Assembly (NCBI GenBank): GCA_019426215.1
Contig: CM033391.1
Span: 18,898,708-18,962,707, forward strand
Direction: 5' to 3'
DNA from: Buddleja alternifolia
Lineage: Eukaryota; Streptophyta; Magnoliopsida; Lamiales; Scrophulariaceae
Length of the DNA: 64,000 bases
In this document: positions 43,602 through 55,180 of the stretch, one piece after another
Layout: each line of letters starts with the position of its first letter
Numbering within the stretch: position 1 is the stretch's first letter
Made by a program: the position numbers and the translations under genes
Notes under the pieces: generated by a model
Seen by the model: the letters and a program-made list of their open reading frames with translations, nothing else
What the model was told of the DNA's origin: nothing
Databases searched by the model: none

Positions 43602-44462
43602 ATGGAGATATCAAGAGTTGATCTATCTGATCTTCAGGAGTTGGCTGAGTCATTTTCTTATCTTGCAGTTGCAGATCTAGTGAATGTCATAGCAAATGAG
43701 ACATCTCTAGCACTGCCACCGCTAGAAACAAGTACCTCATCAAATGATCCTATACAGGAAAGTCCGATGAGAGAAGGCGTGGATTTTAATATGAATACCA
43801 CCCCAACCTTTGGGGGAACACGATTCAGAGAAAATCCAGGAAGAAACCCAAGAAGAGTACCAAAAAATACTCCTTGGGCAAAGACGATGCTACAACCCTT
43901 GCATCCATATGGTATCATTCTCAATTTGGATGTCATCGATTTTCGTAACCTAAAAAAGCTAATCGATGAATGGGTAGCTTCCATGAAGGTAGCAGCCACA
44001 ACGCTGGAACTTGATAGAGAGAACTTCATCAGACTGATAGAGATAAGCTTGGAAGGATTTGTTAATATTGGTTGGGAATATACTACCAAAACAACCAAGC
44101 AACAAGTTTTAGCTGGAGAATCCAAAAGCACAATTGCAAAAAGATTCGGAAGGCTTATCCGGTTACATTTCATCGGAGATGGATACTTCGAAGAAAGTAA
44201 CTCAGAGAAGATTAAGGAACATACTCAAGCACTCTATAGTCTTGAACTAAGGAATATTTGTGCGATAGATGAATATATCTATTATTTCCACAAATATTTG
44301 TTCCAGAGTGACGTCCCAACAGAGGTAGCTGCACCTATGTACTTTAGAGAAATTTGCAGTCCTTGGAGGGAAATGTTAATTCAATCTTACAAGGTACTGG
44401 AAGGACAGCTTGATTCAGTGGCTAGAAGAATGTTTTTTCTTAAAGACAAATTAAAAGACTGA
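43602..44462 (+). pseudogene. Pararetroviral coat-protein (capsid) region
   Basis: A 286-codon frame in the same phase as the preceding one. The C-terminal half has the caulimovirid/retro-capsid pattern: FVNIGWEYTTKT, AKRFGRLIRLHFIGD, TQALYSLELRNICAIDEYI, YYFHKYLFQSDVP. It ends at a TGA (44460-44462) and homology continues in phase. The protein would assemble the virion. The 171-codon antisense frame at 43658-44173 is a shadow. Confidence rests on pattern and context; the residues are too diverged for a species-level match. Confidence 0.7.
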
Positions 44463-45047
44463 TGTACTCAAGCATCTATCCAGAAGAACATGAAAAAGCT
44501 AAAAGGAAAGATAAAAAGAACTCCTCTCTGTTGTGACAACAATGTTTTTCCAACAATCATTGGCGAAATATGCGAGTAAAGGAAGAAGAGAAAGAAAACC
44601 GGTAACTCAGATAATAGGAGTTACAGAAAGAGATCTTCTTTCAAAAGAAGGAGGTCTTGGTGGTCTAAATCAAAAGCTAGAACTTATAAATCCGGCTAAA
44701 GATCAGGACCTACAAGTGTTTCATCTCAAAGATCCCGACAGATGAACAGAAGATCCAAGGGAAGAACCCCAACACGACAAACTTTCATAAGAGCCCATAC
44801 CCGAGCTAATGAAAGTTCCAAAGACTATAACTGTTGCATGTGTGGCGCAAAAGGCCATATATCACTAGATTGCCCATAGAAAAGTGGTGAATTGCGATAA
44901 TTCGAAGCCACGACAGACATTCTGGATGCAGTATTCTATGGAGAATTGGTACCAGTTTACCAATTCGAAGATGTCCCCTCAGATGAAGGTGTTTATGAGG
45001 AAGAAATAGAGAGTGATTCGGATGGATCTTCAACCGAATCAGAATAA
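44463..45047 (+). pseudogene. Coat-protein basic region, CCHC knuckle and acidic tail
   Basis: In phase with the capsid frame but broken by at least four stops. An Arg/Lys-rich stretch (about 44576-44680) is followed by CCMCGAKGHISLDC at about 44836-44877, a CX2CX4HX4C knuckle. A Glu/Asp/Ser-rich end (YEEEIESDSDGSSTESE) terminates at TAA 45045. Basic region, knuckle and acidic tail in this order are the hallmark of caulimovirid coat proteins and bind the genome. The open frame at 44533-44745 is an overlapping phase and probably not real. Confidence 0.8.
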
Positions 45048-45126
45048 CTACAATGAAGGAGATAGGCTTCAGACCTGAGAAAGCCTGTCAGGATTCTTTT
45101 CAGGGGTGGCCGTATCAAACCGGTCC

Positions 45127-46199
45127 ATGGAAAGAATAATGAGGCAAGACTCTAATCTTGGACCCTACGACAGTTTCAGAATTAACAGAGTAATCTGAAT
45201 CCTAAACCAAATAGGATTAAATCAACAGAGGTATACCATCATTTACAAGGTAAGCTCAAGTGAGTTTGCAATTCCTATGGAATTAACTGGTAATGTGATG
45301 GATATGTAACTTATTCCAAAAGAAGAAATTCTGGAGGAATTAAGTAAGCGTCCAGAGGAAGTAGCTTTTACTATGAAATGGATCCATATTGAAACTATTG
45401 AAGTAGTAACAAAATCCACTTTCAAACAAGGAGTTGATTCTCCATTACATTTATCTATAATGGATAAAAGAATTAATAATTTAGGAGATGGTTGTCTTGG
45501 TACAATGGTAGAAAATTTATATGCAGGAAAACTCATGTTTGATATTCATCTTAGAATTGCATATAGCCTAGCTGATCAAGATTTCAGTCTAGTCATAACC
45601 CTTCATCAGGATTTTAAAAGAAAAGATCTTATGAAAGAATGTAATAGACCATATTCAATAACATATAGAATTGCATATTCACTTTCCAATACACATCATA
45701 GAATTGGTGGGGTAGACATTCTAATCAGGGATCATCCAGTTCTAGATAGATCACTTAGTTTTAGGACAGATTTTAATAGCTAAATGTCCTTTTCTGAAGA
45801 AAGGATTAGGAGTTTAAGAGGAAAATAATTAAATGAAGATTTAACTCCTTAAGCTATTAGGGTTGATAATGTAAAAATTAGATGCCCTGAAGGATGGAAA
45901 GAAGTGCAAGTTATATTTGATATTACAAAGAAAGATAATTACTTTCCTTGTAAAGATTTATATCACTTGCAGCAACTTCTTGTTGGCAAATATGAAGGTA
46001 TGTTAGAAATGACAGGCTATGAAGTATTAATTTAAGGTATTGCAGGACGTGACCGAGGAATTGTAACCTTGGGATTGAGTTTCCTTGAGGATCACAAACC
46101 TTGGGGAAGAAAAGGAAAAGGTATGGAATTTTGTGTAGATGGTCATCTCATTAAAGTTGAAAGAATAAATCAATCTTCTATAACCAATTCCTTGTGATA
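45127..46199 (+). pseudogene. Pararetroviral movement protein (30K superfamily)
   Basis: A likely start at ATG 45127 in a phase one base off the coat frame, about 80 bp after its stop. In-frame stops occur at about 45199 and 45306. The best-preserved part (45373-45783) holds KWIHIETIEVVTKSTFKQGV, MVENLYAGKLMFD, SLADQDFSLV and SITYRIAYSLSNTHH, matching the caulimovirid 30K movement protein (conserved Asp and NL-x-x-GK region). Further stops interrupt 45783-46199. It would modify plasmodesmata for cell-to-cell spread. It lies downstream of the coat protein, unlike badnaviruses and petuviruses. Confidence 0.85.
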
Positions 46200-46499
46200 A
46201 AGATTATGGATGATTATAATAATTTGGTTTTGCATCATAATTTGGAATGCAGATTATTCTATTTTCATCCTACTTTATATTATGCTATTGACCTCTATTT
46301 CGGTAGAGGTTTCCACCAAGTTAATTGTTTGAAAAGAATTAAAACCAAACAATACTATGTTTTAAAAATTATCTCGTTTTGGAGACAGGAGATGTCCTCA
46401 CCTGATTTCAGGACTAGATCAGTTGACTAAAATGTGGGTAAATCTCCATTTGAATTGTTGTTTAAAAAGCGAGTTAGAAATGCTACAAAAGGCAGCCTC

Positions 46500-46960
46500 A
46501 GAGTTGGTAGCTTAGCACTTGTGTTCAATGATTAGCCCATTCTCTATATACATATCTATAGGCATGTTATATGAACAATATAAGTCAGAATATTTTGCAG
46601 CTTATATTCATTCAGGATCAGGGATTTGTAGAGCAAAATCCGGTGTTTTCCCCACAATGCTATGGAATCCTTACCTACTATTGCAGGAAGGGATTTTTCT
46701 CAAAAAATCCTAATACTCAATAAAGGTATACGAGAAGCACAAATCATGACTAGAGGAGCATTTGGTACACCTTAGTTTAAGGTAAAAATGCCATCTATTT
46801 ACTTTCATGATACAAGAGTAGATATTATGTTGGGTATTAATTTTATCTAGACTTTTGCAAAATATGTGTAAGATAACCACATGAACTTGTTGATTTTTAC
46901 TAATTGTGGTAGTGAGATACAGGTTTTGCACGCGAAAAGGCATTTAACCGGATAGTGCCA
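46500..46960 (+). pseudogene. Pararetroviral aspartic protease, active site changed
   Basis: Frame 46519-46713 reads YFAAYIHSGSGICRAKSGVF. This matches the caulimovirid protease active-site region, but the position of the catalytic Asp (normally D-T/S-G) is His. After a frame change the C-terminal part is visible as IREAQIMTRGAFGTP and FHDTRVDIMLGINFI, with stops. The region precedes RT as expected for a pol polyprotein. Confidence 0.75.
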
Positions 46961-47194
46961 ATAAATTTGCGCAGCAAACATGGTGATTTTGATGACGCCA
47001 AATTAACCTATCCTAAAATGCAGGATAAAAGGAAATTTGGTAAAGCTCTTTTGTCTTTCAGGCAACAGGGATATTGTGAAGCTTCTGAAAAAGGAACAAA
47101 CTTCTTAATGAAGAAGGGATTAAACTTCTTAATGAAGAAGGGATTAAACTTCTTAAAAATGCTTTACAAGAAAAGAATTCCTTCTTTGATATGG

Positions 47195-47990
47195 ACGAAG
47201 AAAGTAAGCTTTCTTTCGAACATATTAAAGGATCATTCCAAAGAAATTATAACGAGAATCCTTTGGTTTGGTGGGACAAAAACAAGATCGAAGCTATTGT
47301 GAAGGTAAAAGAACAATGTAAGTTTGAGTATGTTCGATACAATCCAATCCAGTTGAATATGGTGGATAAGAAAGATATGCAATAAGTCATTAAAGAGAAT
47401 ATTTATTTTAAACTCATTGAACCTAGAGTCTCTACTTATAGTAGCCCTAGATTTTTGGTAAGAAATCACAGTGAGACAAAAAGAGGAAAAGCCTGATTGG
47501 TAATCAATTATCAAGGTATCAATAAGATACTCGAATTTGATGGTTACTATATCCCGAGTAGAGAACACCTATTTGATTGTGTTAAAAATGCTAAAGTGTT
47601 TTCTAAATTTGATTGTAAATCTGGATTTTATCAGATTAAGATGGAAAAGGAGTCTAGAAAATATACGACATTTTCCACTTCACAAGGTCAGTATATCTTG
47701 AACGTACTTCCGATGGGTCTTACGAATGCACCCCAGATATATCAAAGAAAAATGGATAATCTATTTAAAAATTATTTTGAATTCATGTTTGTCTACATAG
47801 CCGACATTTTGATTGCATCAAAAAACATGAATGAATATATTAAACATCTTGAGATATTTTCTGATGTATGCTTTAAAGAAGGATTAGTGCTATCTGAAAA
47901 GAAAGCAATAATTGGAGTTAATAGGATAGAGTTTCTTGAAATCCTTATTGATGAAACATGTATTGAACTAGAATAACATATTGTGGAAAA
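47195..47990 (+). pseudogene. Pararetroviral reverse transcriptase, polymerase motif changed
   Basis: Upstream linker frame 47191-47385 has NPLVWWDKNKIEAIVKV, typical of the protease-RT boundary. RT frame 47497-47976: VINYQGINKILEFDGYYIPS, FDCKSGFYQIKM, NVLPMGLTNAPQIYQRKM. The polymerase box reads FVYIADILIAS, so the first catalytic Asp of YxDD is Ala. Stops separate the pieces. A 24-bp tandem duplication at about 47101-47150 lies in the linker. The enzyme would copy pregenomic RNA to DNA. Confidence 0.88.
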
Positions 47991-48640
47991 AATTCGCAAT
48001 TTTCCTGATGTTCTAAAGGATAAGAAACAGCTTCAGATCTTCTTGCAAGATACATGAAGAATTTCCGACCACTCTTAAAAGAGACCGAGAGTTTGAAATG
48101 GAAGTGGGAATAAATTCATATTCAAAGGGTTCGTGAGTTGAAACAAGTTTGCAATAACTTGCCTAAACTCGCAATACCACTAGTTGATGATGATTTGGTA
48201 GTCTATACAGATGCCAATGATTATAGATAGGCAGTAGTGCTCATGAAAAAGACAAATACGAGTGAAGAACCTTGTAGACATACAGGAGGGCTGTTCACTG
48301 AACAACAAGCCAAACTTTGGCATATACATGAGAAATAATTATTTGCAGTCTGGAAGGCATTTAAAAAATGGCCTTTATTTTTATTAGACAAAGAGTTCAC
48401 ATTAAAAGTGGATAATACAAATGTTAAGGATTTCTTGAAAAATAAACTTGAATCGAAAATTGAGAAAGCACGTATTATTAGATGGCAAGCAGAATGTCAA
48501 TATTATTGCTTTGACATTATTATTGTGAAGTCACATGAAAATGTTCTTGCAGATTTCCGAACAAGAGATGAAAGCATTTTAAGCAAATTCCATCCTCACA
48601 AGATACAAGTAACTCAGGGAAAACCTTGAGGCATTTGAGA
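47991..48640 (+). pseudogene. Pararetroviral RNase H
   Basis: After the RT thumb/connection (LKETESLKWKWE) the sequence carries VVYTDANDYR followed by a stop, LFTEQQAKLWHIHEK, FTLKVDNTNVKDFLKNK, and HENVLADFRTRDE. These are the RNase H motifs (D in TDAS-like, E in the QQ-K-x-H helix region, D in D-N-T, and LADF-T-RD end). At least three in-frame stops are present. It ends the pol polyprotein. Confidence 0.85.
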
Positions 48641-49104
48641 AAAAGTTTGGACACTATTAGTTAATGTTGAGGTAGTTGGCCAGGTACAATGAGCTAATTT
48701 GGACATTGTCCGAACAATAATCAGGGGATCAATGTATGCCATGACTATGTTATGGGATACCTTACAGTAACCACTTTGAAAAACATCATCTCCAGTGATG
48801 TCTCGAGAAGTACGAGAACAAGACTCAAAACCTGTGTTTAGAGAAGGGGGCTCTATTCCCTGAGCGGCATATTCAAATACTATTTGCACAAGTCCTACAT
48901 TAGACTCTGGTGAAAATGAAACAATTGAACAATCAGAAGTGCAAACCCCAATTAGTTCAAATCAACCCAGCACCTCTAGGGTAAAAGGGGGAGAGATTAA
49001 TCTTAAGCCTCTAACAGGCACTTCTAAGGTTAATACTAATGAAATTAATTTACATCGGCAAGTTTACCAAAAATCATGGTAGAAACTTGTTTCAAGAAAG
49101 GGGT
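48641..49104 (+). other. Viral segment after RNase H, cut by the Gypsy LTR
   Basis: No domain recognised. One frame reads SSNQPSTSRVKGGEINLKPL, a Ser/Pro/Asn-rich linker-like sequence with stops. In cavemovirus- and solendovirus-type genomes a transactivator gene would start here. The segment ends exactly at the Gypsy LTR start (49105). Confidence 0.45.
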
Positions 49105-50638
49105 TGATAGGAGTCATTTTTACGTGTTTTTAAGCCCCTTGCGTTTATGTTTTAGGTTTATTTATTGCTTGATTTTGTCACTTGTGCGTTTAATTCGTGC
49201 GTTAAGTGATTTCAGGCCTTAAGTGGATACAATTCAAGAAAGGGTGAAAAAATGACGTATAAAACAATTTAGGCCAAGATGTTTCGCATCTCCACGCCCA
49301 AGTGCAGCCATAATCACACCTGGGCACCCAAACAAGCAAGAAATAAGCTGGAGTTACACAGAAGGGCGCCTAGGTGCTACTTCCCCACACCTGCCATGTT
49401 TGAGCGCCATTTTTGTATATTTATAAGCCGAATTTGATAAAGTGTCCTTCTACAACGTTGTAGAACTATATCTTATCTTCATGTGGGAACTTGAATCATT
49501 CAAATCGGAGGTTTGTGGAGAAAGTTATAAAAAAAACACAATTGCTGCACTGAAAAGCAGGAAAACTGTCCAGACTTCGGACCGTGGCGCCTAGGCGCCA
49601 GTCAACTTATCCCCCAAGCTACTTAGGCCACCTGGACCGCGCCTAGGAGCCATTTGGGTCATGCTTGGGTGCCGATACAGCTTTTTTGAAGGTATAAAGG
49701 CCAAAAATGAAAGGAAAGAAGGGGGGTTTGAATTCTAAGTGAATTTTGGGAATTTCTTGGGATTGAGACTTCACTTTTCATCACTTTAGAAGAGAAAAAG
49801 AGAAGGGAAAGAAGAGATTCAAGCCTCCAATTAAAGATTCAATCATCAATTCAACATAGGGAGTTTCTTAGCTTTAGATTCATCTTTGTCTATGAACATG
49901 GATCTTATGCTTAGCTTTTCCCTTATGCATTTTATGAGCTAAATTGTTGAACTAGGGCCATGAGAAGGCCATGTTGTTAGTGTTGTTATAATAAGATCAT
50001 TTTCCATTTCAATTCGTATATTGCTATGTGTTGTGATTTTGTGGTTGAATGCCTTACATATGCTTGATCACCATGTGTTTGATATCATGCCTAGGTGAAT
50101 TATTCGAGAGAAAATTAACTTAGGGTGCAAGAATTTCAAAACATCACCAAACCAAATAGGAGTTTGCCTAGACATAGGTAAAGACTCCCGGGTGAAGTCG
50201 TTCGATTTTAATCGAGTAAGCTCTAGATCTTTAATGCATACTTAGTGGTTAGATTTTCGGGTAGACATACTTAGGAAACCACAATTAAGTATAGGAGTCT
50301 ATCACGAGACATTGGTTATTCTTTACCTTAGGAGCTTTCACCATAGCAATGTATGTCTAATGAATTGGTAATGATCTTAGGATAACAATACGCAACATGT
50401 TCCCCAACATGAGTCTTAGTTACCCATCCACCTTGGAAGTTTAATCCCTCTTTACTCTCGTTTTAGTTCTTCTACCTTCTTCCTTAGTTAAATCTCTATT
50501 TTAATTCTTTTTGTTATCGCAAATCATAAACTAAATAACTAGTCCTTGAGGTTCAACAACCCGGACTTACCGTTCACACTTATTACTACACACGACTAGT
50601 GCACTTGTTATAAAAGCACGTTAGCCTCTAGCGTGTCA
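49105..50638 (+). repeat. 5' LTR of the nested Gypsy element
   Basis: 1534 bp from TGATAGGAGTCATTTTTAC to CTCTAGCGTGTCA. It contains GGCGCCTAGGCGCC-type palindromic motifs near 49588 and a TTTATGAGCTAAATTG block. It aligns with 52763-54123 over its first ~1.3 kb. Confidence 0.92.
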
Positions 50639-52762
50639 AGTTTTTGGCGCCGTTGCCGGGGATCGAACCCGGGTCACCCGCGTGACATGGTTATTTGTGA
50701 TAACTATGAGGTTTTTAAGCATCCAGTTGATTCTACATTATCTTTACGCATTGATGCTTTTGATCTTTTTAGTGTTGAGTTTTTTCAGGAAAGAAGAACC
50801 AATAATCTCCTCGAGTCCTACATCATGAATTCCAAGTTTGTCACTTCAATGGGTAAAGGAAAAAGAGCTAGTGTCCATAGCTTAGAGAATAGTCCTTATC
50901 ATTACCCGGCCCATGAGGAAGAAGGGATGATAAGGGTGTTGATGGACTTTAAACAAATTTTTGAGTGGATGATTGCTTGGTCCCTACTCAAGTTACTTCT
51001 CACAAACACCGAGCTAAGTTTCATTCTTGATTGGAGAGTGAACAAAGCATTCATGCGTCATCCTCCTTGAGTCGAATCGGTAAAGTCAAGCTAATGACTA
51101 TAAAAAAACGCTTCTTGGGAGGCAACCCAAGTTTGTACGTTTTCTTTTGTTTTTGCTTTTGTTTTTGTCTTGTTTAGTTTATTTCTTTATGTAATGTTCA
51201 AGCATGCACTTTTGGCATGCATCTCTTTTAAGTCTTGATGGTTTTGTATTGTGAGTACATGACATGTAGTAGCCTAGTTTTGCTTTGGAGAATTTTTCAT
51301 TGCGGATTTGAGCTTGGAGCGGATTTCACATGATTAAGGTTTTCTTTTTAGCAACGTTGTTGTAAGTACTCTCGTTTACCCTTTTTGAGTGTTTATGATT
51401 GAGTAAACATTGAGGGCAGTGTTGAGTTTAAGTTTGGGGGAATATATGAGTAGTGCTTATCTATTCTATGTGTCATGTGATCTTGTTTTTAGCTCAAGTT
51501 TGGGGGAATCATTGCTATTGCATGTATTTTGTGCTATTTTTTTTGAGAAAAATCAAGCACAACAAAATTTTGTTGTACGATGTTAGCTTGCCAATTGGTG
51601 CAATTAGACTAGAGAACTTGAGACAATGGCAATCTTGCATGTTTCTATTAATGGTCTAAAATGAAAGATCACACATCTTGATTATGCTCATTTCGACTTT
51701 AGTTGAGAATCAATCTTCCTTAGATGACACACGTTGCACATAAGTCAAAGGTAGAGGGATTGATAAGGGTTCCCCATCTCGAGACATGTGAGGAGCACCC
51801 CCGGGTATATTAACCTAGATTTTTCATGTTGTTTTGAGATGATTAGTTGCTTATGGGTCCATAATTGTGTTAAATGAATGAATGATTGAGATGAGATTGG
51901 TATGACCTCAAAAATTCGGTTAGGCCAACGAGTATTGGAGGTCACCAAAGCACCATTGCCTATATACTATACTCATTGAGCTAATTTGAGCTTTGCTCAA
52001 GCCAATCGGGAATGAGTTGAATAAAAGACCTCGTTCTATTTCGTGGCCTTTGCCACTCGGGTGATTAAGTTCGTAGGAGTGTCTTAACACTTAGCACCCT
52101 AAAACCCTCTGGTTTGAGAGTTGTTGACCCAAAGCCCGTTACATGGGTGGCAAAGAAGATCTAAAGGGGTAGAACATTACACGAGGTCATATGTTGATTA
52201 TAAGCTTAAATTGTTTTAAAGCATGAAATGTCAATGTAAAGTGAATGGAAGTGAGCACAATTTAACCTTAAAGTTGCCTATGATTCGATGAACTTTATGA
52301 TCTATCGAAAGTTGGTAGATATGGGGAATGTTTCCTAGCATGGTAGGGATGCCTTTCGATCATAATGCCGTAGATCTTATCCCACTACACCCTTTGGAAA
52401 TTGGTTCGATTCTAAGTGTTGAATGAGTATTGTCTTTATTTGTGTACATATTGTTGAGCTTTATTATCACTTGATTCGTGCCATTGCATCATAGTTCTTA
52501 TTTCAAGTTATCTCGGTTGGTTTGAGCTTAACATCCTTCGATTTTGTGGGTATATCACAGCAAACCCTCACGAGACTATAACTCATCCTTTGAGGTAACT
52601 CAAAGTTTCAAAGGCTTGTTGCACATGCTAAGTGCAATCGTTTACTCCACGAAGTGAGTTAGTTAGTTGTTTTTCTTTCTCCCTTTGTTCAATGATGTTT
52701 CGTGTATCTTTTGGCTCTTATTGCTCGAGGTCAAGCAATTGATAAGTTTGGGGGGAGGGGGT
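50639..52762 (+). pseudogene. Internal region of the nested Gypsy element
   Basis: It begins with the primer site and a 145-codon frame (50633-51070) that includes NYEVFKHPVDSTLSLRIDAF. I cannot place this frame in a known gag or pol domain. At 51112 the sequence CTTCTTGGGAGGCAACCCAA appears, a motif common near the 3' end of Athila-type interiors. The rest is non-coding with three AAGTTTGGGGG tracts (about 51428, 51495, 52746). Pol is absent, so the element is non-autonomous. Confidence 0.6.
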
Positions 52763-54123
52763 TGATAGGAGTCATTTTTACTTGTTTTAAAGCCCCTTGC
52801 GTTTTTGTTTTAGGTTCATTTATTGCTTGATTCTGTCACTTGTGCGTTTTATTCGTGTGTTAAGTGATTTTAGGCCTTAAGTGGATTCAATCGAAGAAAG
52901 AGCAAAAAAATGACGTATAAAACAAGTTTAGGCCAAGATGTTTCGCATCTCCACGCCCAAGTGCAGCCATAATCACACCTGGGTGCCCAAACAAGAAAGA
53001 AATAAGCTGAAGTTACACAGAAGGGCGCCTAGGCATCACTTCCCCACGCTTGGGCGCCAAATTTGCCACACCTGCCATGTTTGATCGCCATTTATTATAT
53101 TTAGAAGCCGAATTTGATAAATTGTCCATCTACAAAGTTGTAGAACTATGTGTTATCTTCATGTGGGAACTTGAATCATTTAAATCGGAGGTCTGTGGAG
53201 AAATTTATGAAGAAAACACAATTGCTGCACTGAAAAGCAGGAAAACGGTTCAGACTTCGGACCATGGCGCCTAGGCGCCACCTAAGCCGCGCCTAGGCAC
53301 CGGTCAACTTATTCCCCATGCTACTTAGGCCACATGGACCACGCCTAGCCACCATTTGGGTCACGCTTGGGCGCCGATACAACTCTTTTGAAGGTATAAA
53401 GGCCAAAAATGAAAGGAAAGAAGGGGGGGTTCGAATTCTAAGTGAATTTTGGGAATTTCTTGGGATTGAGACCTCACTTTTCATCACTTTAGAAGTGCAA
53501 AAGTGAAGGGAAAGAAGAGATTCAAGCCTCCGATTAAAGATTCGATGATCAATTCAACATAGTGAGTTTCTTAGCTTTAGATTCATCTTTGTCTATGAAC
53601 ATGGATCTTATGCTTAGCTTTTCCCTTATGCATTTTATGAGCTAAATTGTTGAACTAGAGCCATGAGAAGGCCATGTTGTTAGTGTTGTTATAATAAGAT
53701 TGTTTTCCATTTCAATTCGTAAATTGCTATGTGTTGTGATTTTGTGGTTGAATGCCTTACATATGCTTGATCACCATGTGTTTGATATCATGCCTAGGTG
53801 AATTATTCGAGAGAAAATTGACTTAGGGTGCAAGAATTTCACAACATCAACGAACCAAATAGGAGTTTCCCTAGACATAGGTAAAGACTCACGGGTGAAG
53901 TCGTTCGATTTTAATCGAGTAAGCTCTAGATCTTTAATGCATACTTAGTGGTTAAATTTCCGGGTAGACATACTTAGGAAACCACAATTAAGTATAGGAG
54001 TCTATCACGAGACATCGGTTATTCTTTACCTTAGGAGCTTTCACCGTAGCAATGTATGTCTAATGAATTGGTAATGATCTTAGGATAACAATACACAACA
54101 TGTGCCCGAACATGAGCCTTAGT
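52763..54123 (+). repeat. Truncated 3' LTR of the nested Gypsy element
   Basis: It starts TGATAGGAGTCATTTTTAC after the polypurine tract and follows the 5' LTR until CATGAGCCTTAGT. There it breaks off against viral sequence; the last ~217 bp of the 5' LTR have no counterpart. It also has extra CTTGGGCGCCAAATTTGCC sequence near 53046. Confidence 0.9.
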
Positions 54124-54660
54124 CCACAAATGGTATGATTTTCGGGCACTCGCCTCAGTCCATACAATGTCACCAAGTTTTTGGGAAATCTCCAAACTTC
54201 TGGAATGGATTGGCGGCGTTGTGTATGATTCATAGAAAAATAATCCGCATCTCAAGCGAGGAGAACTTTTGGAGAAAAAATTCATTTCAGCAGCTCCAGA
54301 AATTACAGGAAAGGGGGCTTATCCAACGTTTCATTTTATCAAATTACAGAGACCCGATATGGTGGCCTATAACCGAGTTAAGGTCGTAACCGATGATGCT
54401 TCTTTGGTAATTTCCATCAGTGAAGATGAAATTTCTACCAGAAGAGCTTGGGGATTTTTAGTCTTTCTCACTGAGATGGACAAAGTCAGGTATCCATTAA
54501 AAATATTTTCAAACAAAATAAATGGATCATTCTTGTTAAATTCTACGACAGGAAAAAACATTGAGTGTGCGAAAAAATTGTTCAAACAAACAAAACTCTT
54601 ATCTAGACGAACAATTTGCTTGCAACTAAAAATACCAAGAGAAAAGCATACAACATGATG
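54124..54660 (+). pseudogene. Downstream viral gene fragment, possible transactivator region
   Basis: One phase is open except for a single stop near 54234. It ends at 54658 and reads SPSFWEISKLLEWIGGVVYD, then FHFIKLQRPDMVAYNRVKVV and RRAWGFLVFLTEMDKVRYPL. I do not recognise a domain. Position after RNase H and before the promoter-like region corresponds to the transactivator/viroplasmin gene of related caulimovirids, but the sequence itself does not prove it. The 279-codon antisense frame (54367-55206) is hydrophobic and probably a shadow. Confidence 0.4.
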
Positions 54661-55075
54661 CATGTGGATCAATGACATAATCATATATGCCCGAGTTGTG
54701 AAATTCAAGAAAAACCCTTGTTCGAAACAAGAATCAGGGTTACAAAAAAGAAACTCAAGCTTGAACAGGACATGGTAAAAAGAAAAGCTTACTCGAGGGG
54801 TTTTTAAAAACCTTGGTAAAAAATTTAAAAATGTAACCATGTTATTAATTACTACATTTTTACCATGAAAATGTACGAGTAAGTAGTAATTCATGTAAAT
54901 AACCGGAAAAAAGAGAGTGACTGATAAAGAAAAAGCTGGCTGACAAAAGAGGACAACTGACAAGGTGGCTGACAAAGAAAAAGAAAAAAGTAAGGCGGCC
55001 AGAAGAAAAGATAAAGCTGACAGCTGCGCAATAAACGCAAATAATGGAGGATAGCTATTATGAAAGGACAAGTAC

Positions 55076-55180
55076 GAGACATATACAATGACGTTGCAAA
55101 CATTACACAAGTTTGGAATCTGCATTTGAAGTCCGCGGGGGCCTATAAATAAGGTAAGAAAAAGCAGAAGAAAGGCATGG
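55076..55180 (+). promoter_or_regulatory. Putative pararetroviral pregenomic promoter
   Basis: TGACG at 55089 (an as-1-type half site) and CTATAAATAAGG at 55143-55154 form a promoter-like unit, with initiation expected around 55175. It lies after the last viral frame and before the leader, where caulimovirid full-length transcript promoters occur. Repeated GCTGACA motifs lie upstream (about 54930-55020). Confidence 0.6.

Larger units (their letters stand above)
49105..54123 (+). mobile_element. Gypsy-type LTR element inserted in the pararetrovirus
   Basis: Two direct LTRs (49105-50638; 52763-54123) flank 2.1 kb. After the 5' LTR is TGGCGCCGTTGCCGGGGA (50645), the primer site of the Athila/Tat branch of Gypsy. 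The polypurine tract GGGGGGAGGGGG lies at 52750-52761. The interior has no reverse transcriptase or integrase. The 3' LTR lacks its last ~217 bp, so there is no target duplication, and the adjacent viral sequence may also be lost. Confidence 0.92.

Noticed and set aside
43658..44173. 171-codon minus-strand frame
   Set aside because: Antisense shadow of the coat-protein region.
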